64,000 nucleotides of DNA from Massilia solisilvae (GTDB lineage Bacteria; Pseudomonadota; Gammaproteobacteria; Burkholderiales; Burkholderiaceae_D). Numbering within the stretch: position 1 is the first letter of the stretch; each line of letters starts with the position of its first letter. Location: assembly GCF_024753215.1 (NCBI RefSeq), contig NZ_JANUGV010000004.1, forward strand, positions 186,001 to 250,000. Reading direction: 5' to 3'. The position numbers and the translations under genes were made by a program. Under the pieces are notes generated by a model. It saw nothing but the letters and a program-made list of their open reading frames with translations. It ran no database searches and was not told where the DNA came from. This document shows, in pieces, positions 17,653-26,114 of the stretch.

Positions 17653-18123
17653 CTAACGCGCACTGGACGCGGCTGCCGATGGGCTGCTCAGGGTCTTGAC
17701 CCATGCGTCCGGCGTCAGGATGCGGAACATGCCGGCCTGCGCGGTCTTGCGTGCCAGCTTGAGCAGCGCCTTGTCCTTGGTGACCAGTGCCTGCGCCGCC
17801 GCATCGCGCGCGAGCTCGAGGAACTTCTGGTCGTCCCTGTCGGTGCACACCGGCAGCCGGATCGCTTTCTGGTCCGGCGCCACCACCCTGATGAGCGCGT
17901 CGAACGCTGCCTGCGCCTGCGCGCGGCTGGTTTCGTCCAGCGGCAGGTGCGGGTAGTGCAGCACCACCAGGTACTCGTCGCGGCAGTCGGCGCGCGTTAC
18001 CGCTTCAACCTCGCCGGACTGCAGCCTGGCCAGGAGCGGCGCCCAGCGCGGGTCGTGGAAAACGAACAAGTCGAGGCAAACATTGGTGTCGAGGACGATG
18101 CGTTGGGCTGGAGCGGGTATCAT
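17653..18123 (-). CDS. PIN-domain protein, putative toxin-like RNase
   Basis: A 156-residue protein of the 'putative toxin component, PIN family' type. The four acidic residues expected for Mg-dependent RNA cleavage are visible: Asp12 in VLDTNV, Glu50 in CRDEY, Asp97/98 in [12 protein letters not shown], and Asp117 in TKDK. No small antitoxin-like gene adjoins it: yaaA is divergent 36 bp away and the aminotransferase is downstream. It may therefore be a solitary housekeeping RNase rather than half of a toxin-antitoxin pair. Confidence 0.8.
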   Translation of the reverse strand: MIPAPAQRIVLDTNVCLDLFVFHDPRWAPLLARLQSGEVEAVTRADCRDEYLVVLHYPHLPLDETSRAQAQAAFDALIRVVAPDQKAIRLPVCTDRDDQKFLELARDAAAQALVTKDKALLKLARKTAQAGMFRILTPDAWVKTLSSPSAAASSAR

Positions 18124-18159
18124 GTCGGCAATTCTACTTGCTGGACCGCTCCAATAGCT

Positions 18160-18930
18160 ATGCTGATCGTACTTTCACCCGCCAAATCGCTGGACCTCGA
18201 CACCCCGCCCACCACCAAACACAGCACCACTCCCGATCTCATCGAGCATTCGCGCGAGCTGATCGACGTGCTGCGCGCGTACTCCCCCGCGCAGGTCGGG
18301 CAGCTGATGGCCATCTCGGACCAGCTGGCCACGCTCAACGTGACGCGCTACGCGTCATGGAGCGCTGACCACGCCGACGCGCGGCAGGCCGTAATGGCCT
18401 TCGACGGCGACGTGTACACGGGACTGGACGCGCGCCGGCTCACGCCCCGGCAGCTCGACTACGTGCAGGCGCACGTGCGGATTTTGTCGGGGCTGTACGG
18501 TGTGCTGCGCCCGCTCGACCGCATGCACCCGTACCGGCTCGAGATGGGCACGCGGCTGGCGAACGCGCGCGGGAAGGACCTCTACGCGTTCTGGGGCGAG
18601 CTGGTCACGCGCAAGCTCAACGAGACGATCGCGGCCAACGGCGACAAGGCGCTGGTGAACCTGGCCTCGGAAGAGTACTTCAAGGCGGTCAAGCCCAAGC
18701 TGCTCGACGTGCCGGTGATCACGCCGGTGTTCGAGGACTGGAAGGGCGGGAAGTACAAGATCATCTCGTTCTACGCCAAGCGGGCGCGCGGCATGATGGC
18801 GCGCTATGCGGCGGTGAAGGGGATACGCGATCCGCACAAGCTCAAGCACTTCGACGTGGATGGCTATGCGTTCGACGAGGCGGTATCGAGCGAAAGGGAG
18901 TGGGTGTTCCGCCGCCGGATCGCGGCGTGA
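18160..18930 (+). CDS. yaaA: YaaA (DUF328), peroxide stress protein
   Basis: A 256-residue protein with the full YaaA signature. It starts [17 protein letters not shown], followed by [36 protein letters not shown] and [11 protein letters not shown], and ends FISFYAK-like ([16 protein letters not shown]). In E. coli, YaaA limits intracellular iron and oxidative DNA damage and binds DNA. The ATG at 18160 gives the normal N-terminus. A longer open frame back to 16414 is antisense to the aminotransferase and is not credible. The promoter must lie in the 36-bp gap to the PIN gene or inside that gene. Confidence 0.92.
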   Translation: MLIVLSPAKSLDLDTPPTTKHSTTPDLIEHSRELIDVLRAYSPAQVGQLMAISDQLATLNVTRYASWSADHADARQAVMAFDGDVYTGLDARRLTPRQLDYVQAHVRILSGLYGVLRPLDRMHPYRLEMGTRLANARGKDLYAFWGELVTRKLNETIAANGDKALVNLASEEYFKAVKPKLLDVPVITPVFEDWKGGKYKIISFYAKRARGMMARYAAVKGIRDPHKLKHFDVDGYAFDEAVSSEREWVFRRRIAA

Positions 18931-18932
18931 TC

Positions 18933-19020
18933 GGGTAGGCTGGGCAGCTCGTCTGCCCACGCGTCCAGTTCGTGCCAGCGTCGCCCGAACGCGTGGGCGG
19001 AAGGCCCGCCCACCCAACGG
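18933..19020. repeat. family B palindromic repeat, inverted pair
   Basis: Two copies in opposite orientation: GTAGGCTGGGCAG..CTGCCCACGCG at 18936-18963 and GAACGCGTGGGCGG..CCGCCCACCC at 18988-19016. They fill the gap between convergent yaaA and bamD. The spacer contains GCGTCGCCC, the complement of the GGCGACGC flank seen at 44.8 kb. Confidence 0.8.
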
Positions 19021-19021
19021 A

Positions 19022-19861
19022 TTATTTGACGACTGCGTCCTTCGGCGCCGGCATCGGGTCGGCCTTGGACCAGAACTTCCACCACGCCTTGCCGCCCGCG
19101 TTCGGGTTGATGAAGCGGCTGTTCGGGTAGTTCTTCAGGAACACGCGCTGGGTGTCGTCGCGCAGGTCCAGCATGCCCAGCTTGTCGTAGCAGCGGGTCA
19201 TGATAAACAGCGCTTCCTCGCGCGCCGGCGCGTCGCTGTAGTTGGTCACAGCGTCCTGCGCCCGGTTCAGCGCGGCCAGGTAGGCGCCGCGGCGATAGTA
19301 GTAGTTCGAGACGTGCACCTCGTACTGCGCCATCGCGTTGACCAGGTACTTCATGCGCGCGATCGAATCCGGCGCGTATTTGCTGTTCGGGAACTTGTCG
19401 ACCAGCGCCTTGAATGCGGCGAACGCTTCGCGGGTCGCCTTTGGGTCGCGCTCGGTGGGGTCCTGCTCGTAGATGAAGCTCAGGAAGCCGATCTGGTCGT
19501 TAAAGTTGATCAGGCCGCGCAGGTAATACATATAATCGACCTGCGGGTGGTTCGGGTGCAGCTTGATGAAGCGCTCCACCGATGCCAGCGCCTCGGCGGC
19601 ATCCTGGGCCTTGTAGTGGGCGTATGCAATTTCCATCTGCGCCTGCGCGGCGTAGGTGCCGAACGGGTAGTTGGACTCGAGCTTTTCGAACAGCTTGATC
19701 GCGGCATCGTAGCGTCCGCCGTCCATCTCCTGGCGCGCCTCATCGTATAATTTCGCGGCTGACCAGTTTTTGGTTTCGTCGGCCTTATCCGGAAACAGGC
19801 TGCACGCCGACAGGCCAAGCAGGGCACAAGTAGCAACCAACACCGACAGTTTTTTTTGCAT
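19022..19861 (-). CDS. bamD: BamD, outer-membrane assembly lipoprotein
   Basis: An essential lipoprotein of the BAM complex that inserts outer-membrane beta-barrels. The 279-residue precursor has a lipobox LSAC (Cys20) after MQKKLSVLVATCALLG. TPR units follow (WSAAKLYDEARQEMDGGRYDAAIKLFEKLES; then YYLRGLINFNDQIGF, a highly conserved BamD motif). It is longer than E. coli BamD by a C-terminal WWKFWSKADPMPAP tail. Divergent from rluD, an arrangement widespread in proteobacteria. Confidence 0.95.
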   Translation of the reverse strand: MQKKLSVLVATCALLGLSACSLFPDKADETKNWSAAKLYDEARQEMDGGRYDAAIKLFEKLESNYPFGTYAAQAQMEIAYAHYKAQDAAEALASVERFIKLHPNHPQVDYMYYLRGLINFNDQIGFLSFIYEQDPTERDPKATREAFAAFKALVDKFPNSKYAPDSIARMKYLVNAMAQYEVHVSNYYYRRGAYLAALNRAQDAVTNYSDAPAREEALFIMTRCYDKLGMLDLRDDTQRVFLKNYPNSRFINPNAGGKAWWKFWSKADPMPAPKDAVVK

Positions 19862-19904
19862 AGCGTTTTGCAAGAAAGTTTTACCGAGATTCGAATAACG
19901 GCTG

Positions 19905-19910
19905 ATTATA
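19905..19910 (-). promoter_or_regulatory. possible -10 box of bamD
   Basis: On the minus strand 19910 to 19905 reads TATAAT, 44 bp before the bamD start. It lies within a short inverted repeat (CGGCT at 19899-19903, AGCCG at 19910-19914) and only 16 bp from the rluD start. No convincing -35 is seen. Confidence 0.4.
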
Positions 19911-19925
19911 GCCGATGGGACTGAC

Positions 19926-20960
19926 GTGATATTAACTCCACCGCCGAATTCGGCTGATTTACCCTTTGACCCCGATTTCGACGATGAGATCGACCCCGAC
20001 TTCGCGAGCGCCGAGGGCGCCGACCGGTCGCCCATCACGCTCGCCCTGAGCCCGGAGGTGTGCGGCCAGCGCCTGGACAAGGTGGTGGCGGCACTGGTGC
20101 CGCAGTTCTCGCGCAGCCGCATCCAGCTGTGGTTCGAGGGCGGCCACGTCACCGTGGACGGCAAGCCGGCGCGCGGCAAGGATACCGCGTACGGCGACGA
20201 GACCGTCGTCATCACGCCCCAGGCGGCGCCTGAAGACACGGCCTATACGCCCGAGCCGGTGAACCTGGACATCGTGTACGAGGACGCCGACATCATGGTC
20301 ATCAACAAGCCGGCCGGGCTGGTGGTGCACCCGGGCGCGGGCAACTGGTCGGGCACGCTGCTCAACGGTCTGCTGCACCATTGCCCGCAGCTGGCCAACG
20401 TGCCACGCGCCGGCATCGTGCACCGTCTGGACAAGGACACCAGCGGCCTGATGGTGGTCGGCAAGACGCTGGCCGCGCAAACCGACCTGGTGCGCCAGCT
20501 GCAGGCGCGTACCGTCAAGCGCGAGTACTTTGCGCTCGTGTGGGGCACGCCGCACCTGTCGGGCACCATCGATTCGCCGATGGGCCGCCACCCGCGCGAC
20601 CGCGTCAAGATGGCCGTTTCGACCAGCATGAACGCCAAGCCGGCGATCACGCACTACGAGCGCATCGCCACCGGCATGCTCGACCGCAAGCCGGTGAGCC
20701 TGGTGCAGTGCCGGCTGGAGACCGGACGCACGCACCAGATCCGCGTGCACATGCAGTCGATCGGCTTTGGCCTGGTCGGCGACGCGGTGTACGGCAAGAC
20801 GCACCTGGCCAGCGCCTTCCACCGCCAGGCGCTGCAGGCACGCCGCCTGGGCCTGACGCATCCTTCCACCGGCGAGCACGTCGAGTGGGTGGTGCCGCTG
20901 GCGCAGGACTTCGCCGAGCTGCTGGCGCGCGCCGGCATCGAGGAACCGGAAGCCATCTGA
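19926..20960 (+). CDS. rluD: RluD, 23S rRNA pseudouridine synthase
   Basis: Converts U1911, U1915 and U1917 of 23S rRNA helix 69 to pseudouridine in E. coli. The 344-residue protein has an S4 domain (about residues 46-95, QRLDKVVAALVPQFSRSRIQ) and a catalytic domain with HRLDKDTSG (catalytic Asp169), NKPAGLVVHPG and RTHQIRVHMQ. An acidic N-terminal extension (about 30 residues) precedes S4. The start is GTG 19926, since no in-frame ATG exists before the S4 domain. Ribosome site weak. Overlaps pgeF by one base. Confidence 0.92.
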   Translation: MILTPPPNSADLPFDPDFDDEIDPDFASAEGADRSPITLALSPEVCGQRLDKVVAALVPQFSRSRIQLWFEGGHVTVDGKPARGKDTAYGDETVVITPQAAPEDTAYTPEPVNLDIVYEDADIMVINKPAGLVVHPGAGNWSGTLLNGLLHHCPQLANVPRAGIVHRLDKDTSGLMVVGKTLAAQTDLVRQLQARTVKREYFALVWGTPHLSGTIDSPMGRHPRDRVKMAVSTSMNAKPAITHYERIATGMLDRKPVSLVQCRLETGRTHQIRVHMQSIGFGLVGDAVYGKTHLASAFHRQALQARRLGLTHPSTGEHVEWVVPLAQDFAELLARAGIEEPEAI

Positions 20961-21736
20961 TGACCGGCGACTCCGTCATCCATCCCGTGTGGCCAGATTT
21001 GCCGCCATCGGTCGGCGCGCTGGCCACCACGCGCAAGGGCGGCGCAAGCACCGGGCCGTACGACGATGGCCACGGTGGCGGCGGCTTCAACCTGGGACTG
21101 CACTGCGGCGACGACCCGCAAGCGGTTCAGGCCAATCGCGCCGCGCTGCAGTCGCTGCTGCCGGGGCGGCCGGCCTGGATCGCGCAAGTGCATGGTGTCG
21201 GCGTGGTCGATGCGGCCACGGTCGGGCCGGGCCAGCCGGTGCGCGAGGGCGACGCCAGCTTCAGCGACCAGCCGGGCGTGGTGTGCGCGATCATGACTGC
21301 CGACTGCCTGCCGGTGCTGTTTGCCGACCTCGACGGCAAGGTGGTCGGCGCCGCGCACGCTGGCTGGCGCGGGCTGTCCGGCGGCGTGCTGGCAACCACG
21401 GTTGCGGCCATGCGCGCGCGCGGCGCGGGCGAGATCACGGCATGGATGGGCCCTGCGATCGGCCCGTCCAGGTTCGAAGTGGGGCAGGACGTGCTCGACG
21501 CCTTCCTCGCGGGCCTGCCCGAAGACGAGGCGCGGCCTTGCTTTGCGCCTTACCCCGGCCGCCCCGGCAAATACCTGGCCGATATCTACTCCCTCGCGCG
21601 CCGCATGCTGGCGCGCGACGGCATCACTCGCGTGTACGGGGGCGAGCACTGTACCGCCACCGAACGCGACACCTTCTATTCCTATCGCAGGGATGGCGTG
21701 ACTGGGCGGCTGGCCAGCTTGATCTGGCTCAAGTGA
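20960..21736 (+). CDS. pgeF: PgeF (YfiH), peptidoglycan editing / purine nucleoside-active laccase-domain protein
   Basis: A 258-residue protein of the DUF152/multicopper polyphenol oxidoreductase family. The metal/active-site residues are visible in IAQVHGVGVVDA (His), MTADCLPVLFAD (Cys) and AAHAGWRGLSGG (His). In E. coli, PgeF removes wrongly incorporated L-Ser from peptidoglycan precursors. Relatives have purine nucleoside phosphorylase activity. It is linked to rluD (TGATG overlap), the usual rluD-pgeF pair. Confidence 0.9.
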   Translation: MTGDSVIHPVWPDLPPSVGALATTRKGGASTGPYDDGHGGGGFNLGLHCGDDPQAVQANRAALQSLLPGRPAWIAQVHGVGVVDAATVGPGQPVREGDASFSDQPGVVCAIMTADCLPVLFADLDGKVVGAAHAGWRGLSGGVLATTVAAMRARGAGEITAWMGPAIGPSRFEVGQDVLDAFLAGLPEDEARPCFAPYPGRPGKYLADIYSLARRMLARDGITRVYGGEHCTATERDTFYSYRRDGVTGRLASLIWLK

Positions 21737-21761
21737 GCCGAGCCTTGGTCGTCAGTACTAT

Positions 21762-21971
21762 TTAGTCTTTGGCACTTGCGTCCTGCGCGGTGGCCTGCAG
21801 CTCGGCTGCGGCCCGCCGCGCACGCCTGCGCTTGCCCCCGGTAAGATAAAAAAGTATAGACATTGGCAACACGCAGTAGCCGAAAAAAGTCATAATTCCC
21901 GACAAGACGTTCGGCTCGGTCGCAGCCATCAAGGCGACGACGTAAACCCATCCGATGGCAACGATCCACAT
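21762..21971 (-). CDS. small conserved membrane protein, function unknown
   Basis: A 69-residue protein with two hydrophobic helices (MWIVAIGWVYVVALMAATEP and SGIMTFFGYCVLPMSILFYL) and a strongly basic C-terminal tail (GGKRRRARRAA). AAAGGA lies before the ATG. GC is lower than in the neighbours. It is convergent with pgeF and divergent from phaC. I do not recognise a named family. Confidence 0.7.
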   Translation of the reverse strand: MWIVAIGWVYVVALMAATEPNVLSGIMTFFGYCVLPMSILFYLTGGKRRRARRAAAELQATAQDASAKD

Positions 21972-22004
21972 GGTTTTCCTTTGCTGACAACCCGATTTTA
22001 ATCA

Positions 22005-23759
22005 ATGGATGCTGATATGAACATGCCCGATCCCCAGGCCTTTGCAACTTCGTGGATGTCCCAGTTCGCGGATCCAAGCGTGTGGCAATCGTGGATGAAG
22101 ATGCCGGACATGGCCGCGCCGCCCGCCGCCAACCAGATCGCGGGGCTGCTCAAGGATTATGGCGCCGCCATCGCGCCGGCCCGGCTCGAGGAATTTCGCA
22201 ACGACTACCTGCAGAAGGCGGCCAGGCTGTGGCAGGACTTCATGTCCGGCAAGACGCCCGAGCTGCATGACCGGCGCTTCTCGGGCTCGGAGTGGCAGAG
22301 CAATCCGATGTCCGCCTTCACCGCCGCCAGCTACCTGCTCAACGCCGAATTCATGATGGCACTGGCCGACGCCGTGGACGCCACGCCGCGCGACCGCCAG
22401 AAGATCCGATTCGCCGTGCAGCAGATGGTCGATGCAATGTCGCCGGCGAACTTCTTCGCCACCAACCCGGAAGCGCAACGGCACATGCTCGAGTCCAAGG
22501 GCGAGAGCCTGACCAAGGGCCTGGCCAACATGCTCAACGACCTGCAGAAGGGCCGCATCTCGCAGTCGGACGAATCGGCGTTCGAGGTCGGGCGCAACGT
22601 CGGTACCTCGCCCGGCGAGGTGGTGTTCGAAAACGAACTGTTCCAACTGATCCAGTACGCGCCGACCACGCCGCAGGTGCGCGCGGTGCCGCTGCTGATG
22701 ATCCCTCCGTGCATCAACAAGTTCTATATCCTTGACCTGCAGCCGGAAAATTCGCTGGTGCGCTACGTGGTGGAGCAGGGCAACACGGTGCTGATGGTCT
22801 CGTGGCGCAATCCCGACAAGTCGATGGCCAACGTCAGCTGGGACGACTATGTGGAGCGCGGAGCGATCCAGGCGATCGAGGTCGCGCGCGAACTGTCCGG
22901 GCAGGACAAGGTGCACGTGTTCGGTTTTTGCGTCGGCGGTACGATTGCGGCCACGGCACTGGCGGTGCTGGCCGCGCGCGGGCAGCAGCCGGCGGCCAGC
23001 CTGAGCCTGTTGACCACCTTGCTCGACTTTTCGGACACCGGCGTGCTGGAAGTGTTCGTGGATGAGGCGCAGGTGGTGCTGCGCGAGCAGACCCTTGGCC
23101 GCGGCGGCATCATGCCGGGGCGCGACCTGGCCACCACGTTCTCGGCGCTGCGGCCGAACGACCTGGTATGGAATTATGTGCAGCACAACTACCTCAAGGG
23201 CAAGGAGCCGCCGGCGTTCGACCTGCTGTACTGGAACGCGGACAGCACCAACCTGCCGGGGCCGATGTTCTGCTGGTACCTGCGCAACACCTATCTCGAA
23301 AACAAGCTCAAGCAACCGGGCCGCGTGACGGTGTGCGGCCAGCCGGTTGACCTGGGCAAGATCGCTGCGCCCGTGTTCCTGTACGGCTCCAGGGAAGACC
23401 ACATCGTCCCGTGGGAGGCGGCATTCGCCTCGATGAGCCTGTTGAACCCGAAGAACGCAAAGGCCAACAAATTCGTGCTTGGCGCGTCGGGCCACATTGC
23501 CGGCGTCATCAATCCGGCCTCGAAGAACAAGCGCAGCTACTGGGTCAACGACAAGAACGGCAAGGCGCGCCCGCGGACGGCGGCTGCATGGTTCGAGGGG
23601 GCAACCGAGCACAAGGGCAGCTGGTGGCCGGAATGGGCCGCTTTCCTGGCAGAGCATGGCGGCGAGCAGGTCGCGGCGCCTTCGTCGGCAGGCAACGACA
23701 AGTACAAACCGATCGAGCCGGCGCCGGGACGCTTCGTCAAGGTGCGTGCCGACGCGTAG
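22005..23759 (+). CDS. phaC: PhaC, class I poly(3-hydroxyalkanoate) synthase
   Basis: Polymerises (R)-3-hydroxyacyl-CoA into PHA on granule surfaces. At 584 residues it has the usual class I length. A PhaC N-terminal domain (DRRFSGSEWQSNPMSAFTAASYLLNAEFM) is followed by an alpha/beta hydrolase domain. Its lipase-like box is GFCVGG, with catalytic Cys309. The catalytic Asp lies in GSREDHIVPW and the His in GASGHIAGVINP. ATGs at 22005, 22017 and 22023 are possible starts and the ribosome site is weak for all. phaA and phaB are not next to it. phaR follows after a 197-bp gap. Confidence 0.94.
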   Translation: MDADMNMPDPQAFATSWMSQFADPSVWQSWMKMPDMAAPPAANQIAGLLKDYGAAIAPARLEEFRNDYLQKAARLWQDFMSGKTPELHDRRFSGSEWQSNPMSAFTAASYLLNAEFMMALADAVDATPRDRQKIRFAVQQMVDAMSPANFFATNPEAQRHMLESKGESLTKGLANMLNDLQKGRISQSDESAFEVGRNVGTSPGEVVFENELFQLIQYAPTTPQVRAVPLLMIPPCINKFYILDLQPENSLVRYVVEQGNTVLMVSWRNPDKSMANVSWDDYVERGAIQAIEVARELSGQDKVHVFGFCVGGTIAATALAVLAARGQQPAASLSLLTTLLDFSDTGVLEVFVDEAQVVLREQTLGRGGIMPGRDLATTFSALRPNDLVWNYVQHNYLKGKEPPAFDLLYWNADSTNLPGPMFCWYLRNTYLENKLKQPGRVTVCGQPVDLGKIAAPVFLYGSREDHIVPWEAAFASMSLLNPKNAKANKFVLGASGHIAGVINPASKNKRSYWVNDKNGKARPRTAAAWFEGATEHKGSWWPEWAAFLAEHGGEQVAAPSSAGNDKYKPIEPAPGRFVKVRADA

Positions 23760-23770
23760 CTGCACTGTTC

Positions 23771-23809
23771 TGGTGCATATAATTATCCTCGTGCTAATTA
23801 TATGCACCA
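23771..23809. promoter_or_regulatory. 15-bp perfect inverted repeat between phaC and phaR (possible PhaR operator)
   Basis: The arms are TGGTGCATATAATTA (23771-23785) and its exact reverse complement (23795-23809), separated by 9 bases. The left arm contains a TATAAT (23778-23783). More TGC/GCA words surround it (23761-23764, and TTGCTGCACCTGC at 23817-23829). No T-tract follows, so an operator for the PHA-responsive repressor PhaR on its own gene is more likely than a terminator. Inference only. Confidence 0.55.
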
Positions 23810-23956
23810 AATTATTTGCTGCACCTGCGCGCCCAACGTGGTATTTTTCAGTCTTGGCCGTCCCGCAAAGCAACATCTGATCTTGTCGTACCCCGACGGA
23901 CCGGCGGCTTTTTGGCAATCATTCAGTGCGCTGCGGCGCAGTATATGGACCTTGAA

Positions 23957-24520
23957 ATGAGTAGTGCAAAGAAGAGTGCGGAACGCCTGATCAAGAAATA
24001 CCCGAACCGTCGACTGTACGACACCCAGACCAGTTCCTACATCACCCTCACGGACGTGAAGCAGCTCGTGCTGGACGCCGACGAGTTCACGGTGGTCGAT
24101 GCGAAGACCAACGAGGACCTGACGCGCAGCATCCTCCTGCAGATCATCCTGGAGGAAGAAGCGAACGGCATGCCGATGTTTTCCAGCGCGGTGCTGGCCC
24201 AGATCATCCGTTATTACGGCCATGCGATGCAGGGCATGATGGGCTCGTACCTGGAAAAGAACGTGCAGGCGTTCACCGACATTCAGAACAAGTTCACCAG
24301 CGCAGCCGGCGCCTTTGGCGACGGCAAGGCCTTCAGCCCGGAAATGTGGACCCAGTTCATGAATGTGCAGGGGCCGATGATGCAGGGCATGATGAACAAC
24401 TACATCGACCAGAGCAAAAACCTGTTCCTGCAGATGCAGGAGCAGATGCAGCACCAGAGCAAGGCAATGTTCGGCACCGCGTTCCCGTTCGGGCCGATGG
24501 GGACGCCGGACAAGAAGTAA
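23957..24520 (+). CDS. phaR: PhaR, PHA synthesis repressor
   Basis: A DNA-binding repressor that also binds PHA and controls phasin genes and itself. The 187-residue protein starts MSSAKKSAERLIKKYPNRRL. The N-terminal PHA-accumulation DNA-binding domain (to about residue 65, KKYPNRRLYDTQTSSYITL) is followed by a granule-binding domain (EEEANGMPMFSSAVLAQIIRYYG), then Met/Gln-rich helices (MQGMMNNYIDQSKNLFLQMQ). ATG 23957 fits family N-termini best. ATG 23945 is an alternative and an open frame reaches 23816. Confidence 0.92.
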   Translation: MSSAKKSAERLIKKYPNRRLYDTQTSSYITLTDVKQLVLDADEFTVVDAKTNEDLTRSILLQIILEEEANGMPMFSSAVLAQIIRYYGHAMQGMMGSYLEKNVQAFTDIQNKFTSAAGAFGDGKAFSPEMWTQFMNVQGPMMQGMMNNYIDQSKNLFLQMQEQMQHQSKAMFGTAFPFGPMGTPDKK

Positions 24521-24549
24521 TCCGAGCTCAGCTTAGTTAGCTGTAAAAC

Positions 24550-24577
24550 CGTCATCCCGGCCAGCGCCGGGATGACG
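24550..24577. repeat. family A palindrome after phaR, terminator-like
   Basis: Perfect 12-bp arms CGTCATCCCGGC / GCCGGGATGACG with loop CAGC, 29 bp after phaR. Only TTT follows. The sequence is the core of the family A repeat found elsewhere in the window. It may double as the phaR transcription terminator. Confidence 0.65.
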
Positions 24578-24700
24578 TTTACAAGGTGGCGGGGAAATGA
24601 CGCCGACGCCTCGCCCGCCTGCTTCGACAACGCCCCGGCTAGTCCCCCATCCCCGCCTTCCTGTACAATCGCGGATTGCCCTGCTTCCGCTGTCCTCGCC

Positions 24701-26098
24701 ATGTCCGAACTCCGTCGCAATCCCGCTCCCGCCACTCCCGCCAACGGCCCGACGCCCAAGGTCGGCTTCGTCTCGCTCGGCTGCCCCAAGGCGCTGGTCG
24801 ATTCCGAGCAGATCCTGACCCAGCTGCGCGCCGAAGGCTACGAGACCGCCAAGTCCTACGACGGCGCCGATCTCGTGATCGTCAACACCTGCGGCTTCAT
24901 CGACGCGGCGGTGCAGGAGTCGCTCGATGCGATCGGCGAGGCGCTGGCCGAAAACGGCAAGGTGATCGTCACCGGCTGCCTGGGCGCGAAAAAGGACGCT
25001 TCGGGCGCGGACATCATCACCCAAGTGCACCCGAAGGTGCTGGCCGTGACCGGCCCGCACGCGCTGGCCGAGGTGATGGATTCGGTGCACATGCACCTGC
25101 CCAAGCCGCACGACCCGTTCCTGGACCTGGTGCCCGACCACGGCATCAAGCTCACGCCCAAGCACTACGCCTACCTGAAGATTTCGGAAGGCTGCAACCA
25201 CCGCTGCAGCTTCTGCATCATCCCGTCGATGCGCGGCGACCTGGTGTCGCGCCCGATCGCCGACCTGTTGCTCGAGGCCGAGAACCTGTTCAAGTCCGGC
25301 GTCAAGGAGCTGCTGGTGATCTCGCAGGACACCAGTGCCTACGGCGTGGACGTGAAGTTCCGCACCGGCTTCTGGAACGGCCGCCCGGTCAAGACCCACA
25401 TGACCCAGTTGGTCGAAGCGCTCGGCCAGCTCGCCAAACAGTACGGCGCATGGGTGCGCCTGCACTACGTGTACCCGTACCCGCACGTGGACCAGGTGAT
25501 TCCGCTGATGGGCGACGGCCATGTGCTGCCTTACCTGGACATCCCGCTGCAGCACGCGCACCCCGACGTGTTGAAGCGCATGAAGCGCCCGGCCAGCGGC
25601 GAAAAGAACGTTGACCGCATCCAGGCCTGGCGCAAGATGAACCCGGACCTCACGATCCGCTCGACCTTCATCGCCGGCTTCCCGGGCGAGACCGAGGAGG
25701 AGTTCGAGTACCTGCTCGACTTCCTGCGCGAGGCGCAGATCGACCGCCTGGGCTGCTTTGCCTATTCCCCGGTGGAAGGCGCGACCGCCAACGAGCTGCC
25801 CAACCCGGTGCCCGAAGAGGTGCGCGAGGAGCGCCGCGCGCGCGTGATGCTGCTGCAGGAAGAGATTTCGACCGCACGCCTGCAGGCCAAGGTCGGCAAG
25901 ACGATCCGCGTGCTGGTGGACGAGGTGACGCCGCGCGAGGCGATCGGCAGGTCCAGCGCCGACGCGCCCGAGATCGACGGCGTCGTGCACATCAAGCGCG
26001 CGCTCACGCCGGGCAAGGCCAAGCCGGCGGTGGGCCAATTCATCGATGTGATCGTCACCAAGGCCGACGCGCACGACCTGTGGGCCACCGTGGCTTGA
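24701..26098 (+). CDS. rimO: RimO, ribosomal protein uS12 methylthiotransferase
   Basis: A radical SAM enzyme that adds a beta-methylthio group to Asp88/89 of ribosomal protein S12. It has 465 residues. The N-terminal UPF0004 domain supplies Cys28 ([12 protein letters not shown]), Cys64 (VNTCGF) and Cys93 (TGCLGA) for one 4Fe-4S cluster. The radical SAM cluster is CNHRCSFC (Cys165, 169, 172). A C-terminal TRAM-like domain follows. [12 protein letters not shown] separates RimO from MiaB. The start is ATG 24701. The 5' gap from phaR holds a family A palindrome. Confidence 0.95.
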   Translation: MSELRRNPAPATPANGPTPKVGFVSLGCPKALVDSEQILTQLRAEGYETAKSYDGADLVIVNTCGFIDAAVQESLDAIGEALAENGKVIVTGCLGAKKDASGADIITQVHPKVLAVTGPHALAEVMDSVHMHLPKPHDPFLDLVPDHGIKLTPKHYAYLKISEGCNHRCSFCIIPSMRGDLVSRPIADLLLEAENLFKSGVKELLVISQDTSAYGVDVKFRTGFWNGRPVKTHMTQLVEALGQLAKQYGAWVRLHYVYPYPHVDQVIPLMGDGHVLPYLDIPLQHAHPDVLKRMKRPASGEKNVDRIQAWRKMNPDLTIRSTFIAGFPGETEEEFEYLLDFLREAQIDRLGCFAYSPVEGATANELPNPVPEEVREERRARVMLLQEEISTARLQAKVGKTIRVLVDEVTPREAIGRSSADAPEIDGVVHIKRALTPGKAKPAVGQFIDVIVTKADAHDLWATVA

Positions 26099-26114
26099 CG
26101 CAAACGAGGATACG

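Noticed and set aside
22002..23918. A 638-codon open frame antisense to phaC
   Set aside because: It is a GC-skew artefact rich in Arg/His/Leu with no domain. phaC on the other strand has all catalytic motifs.
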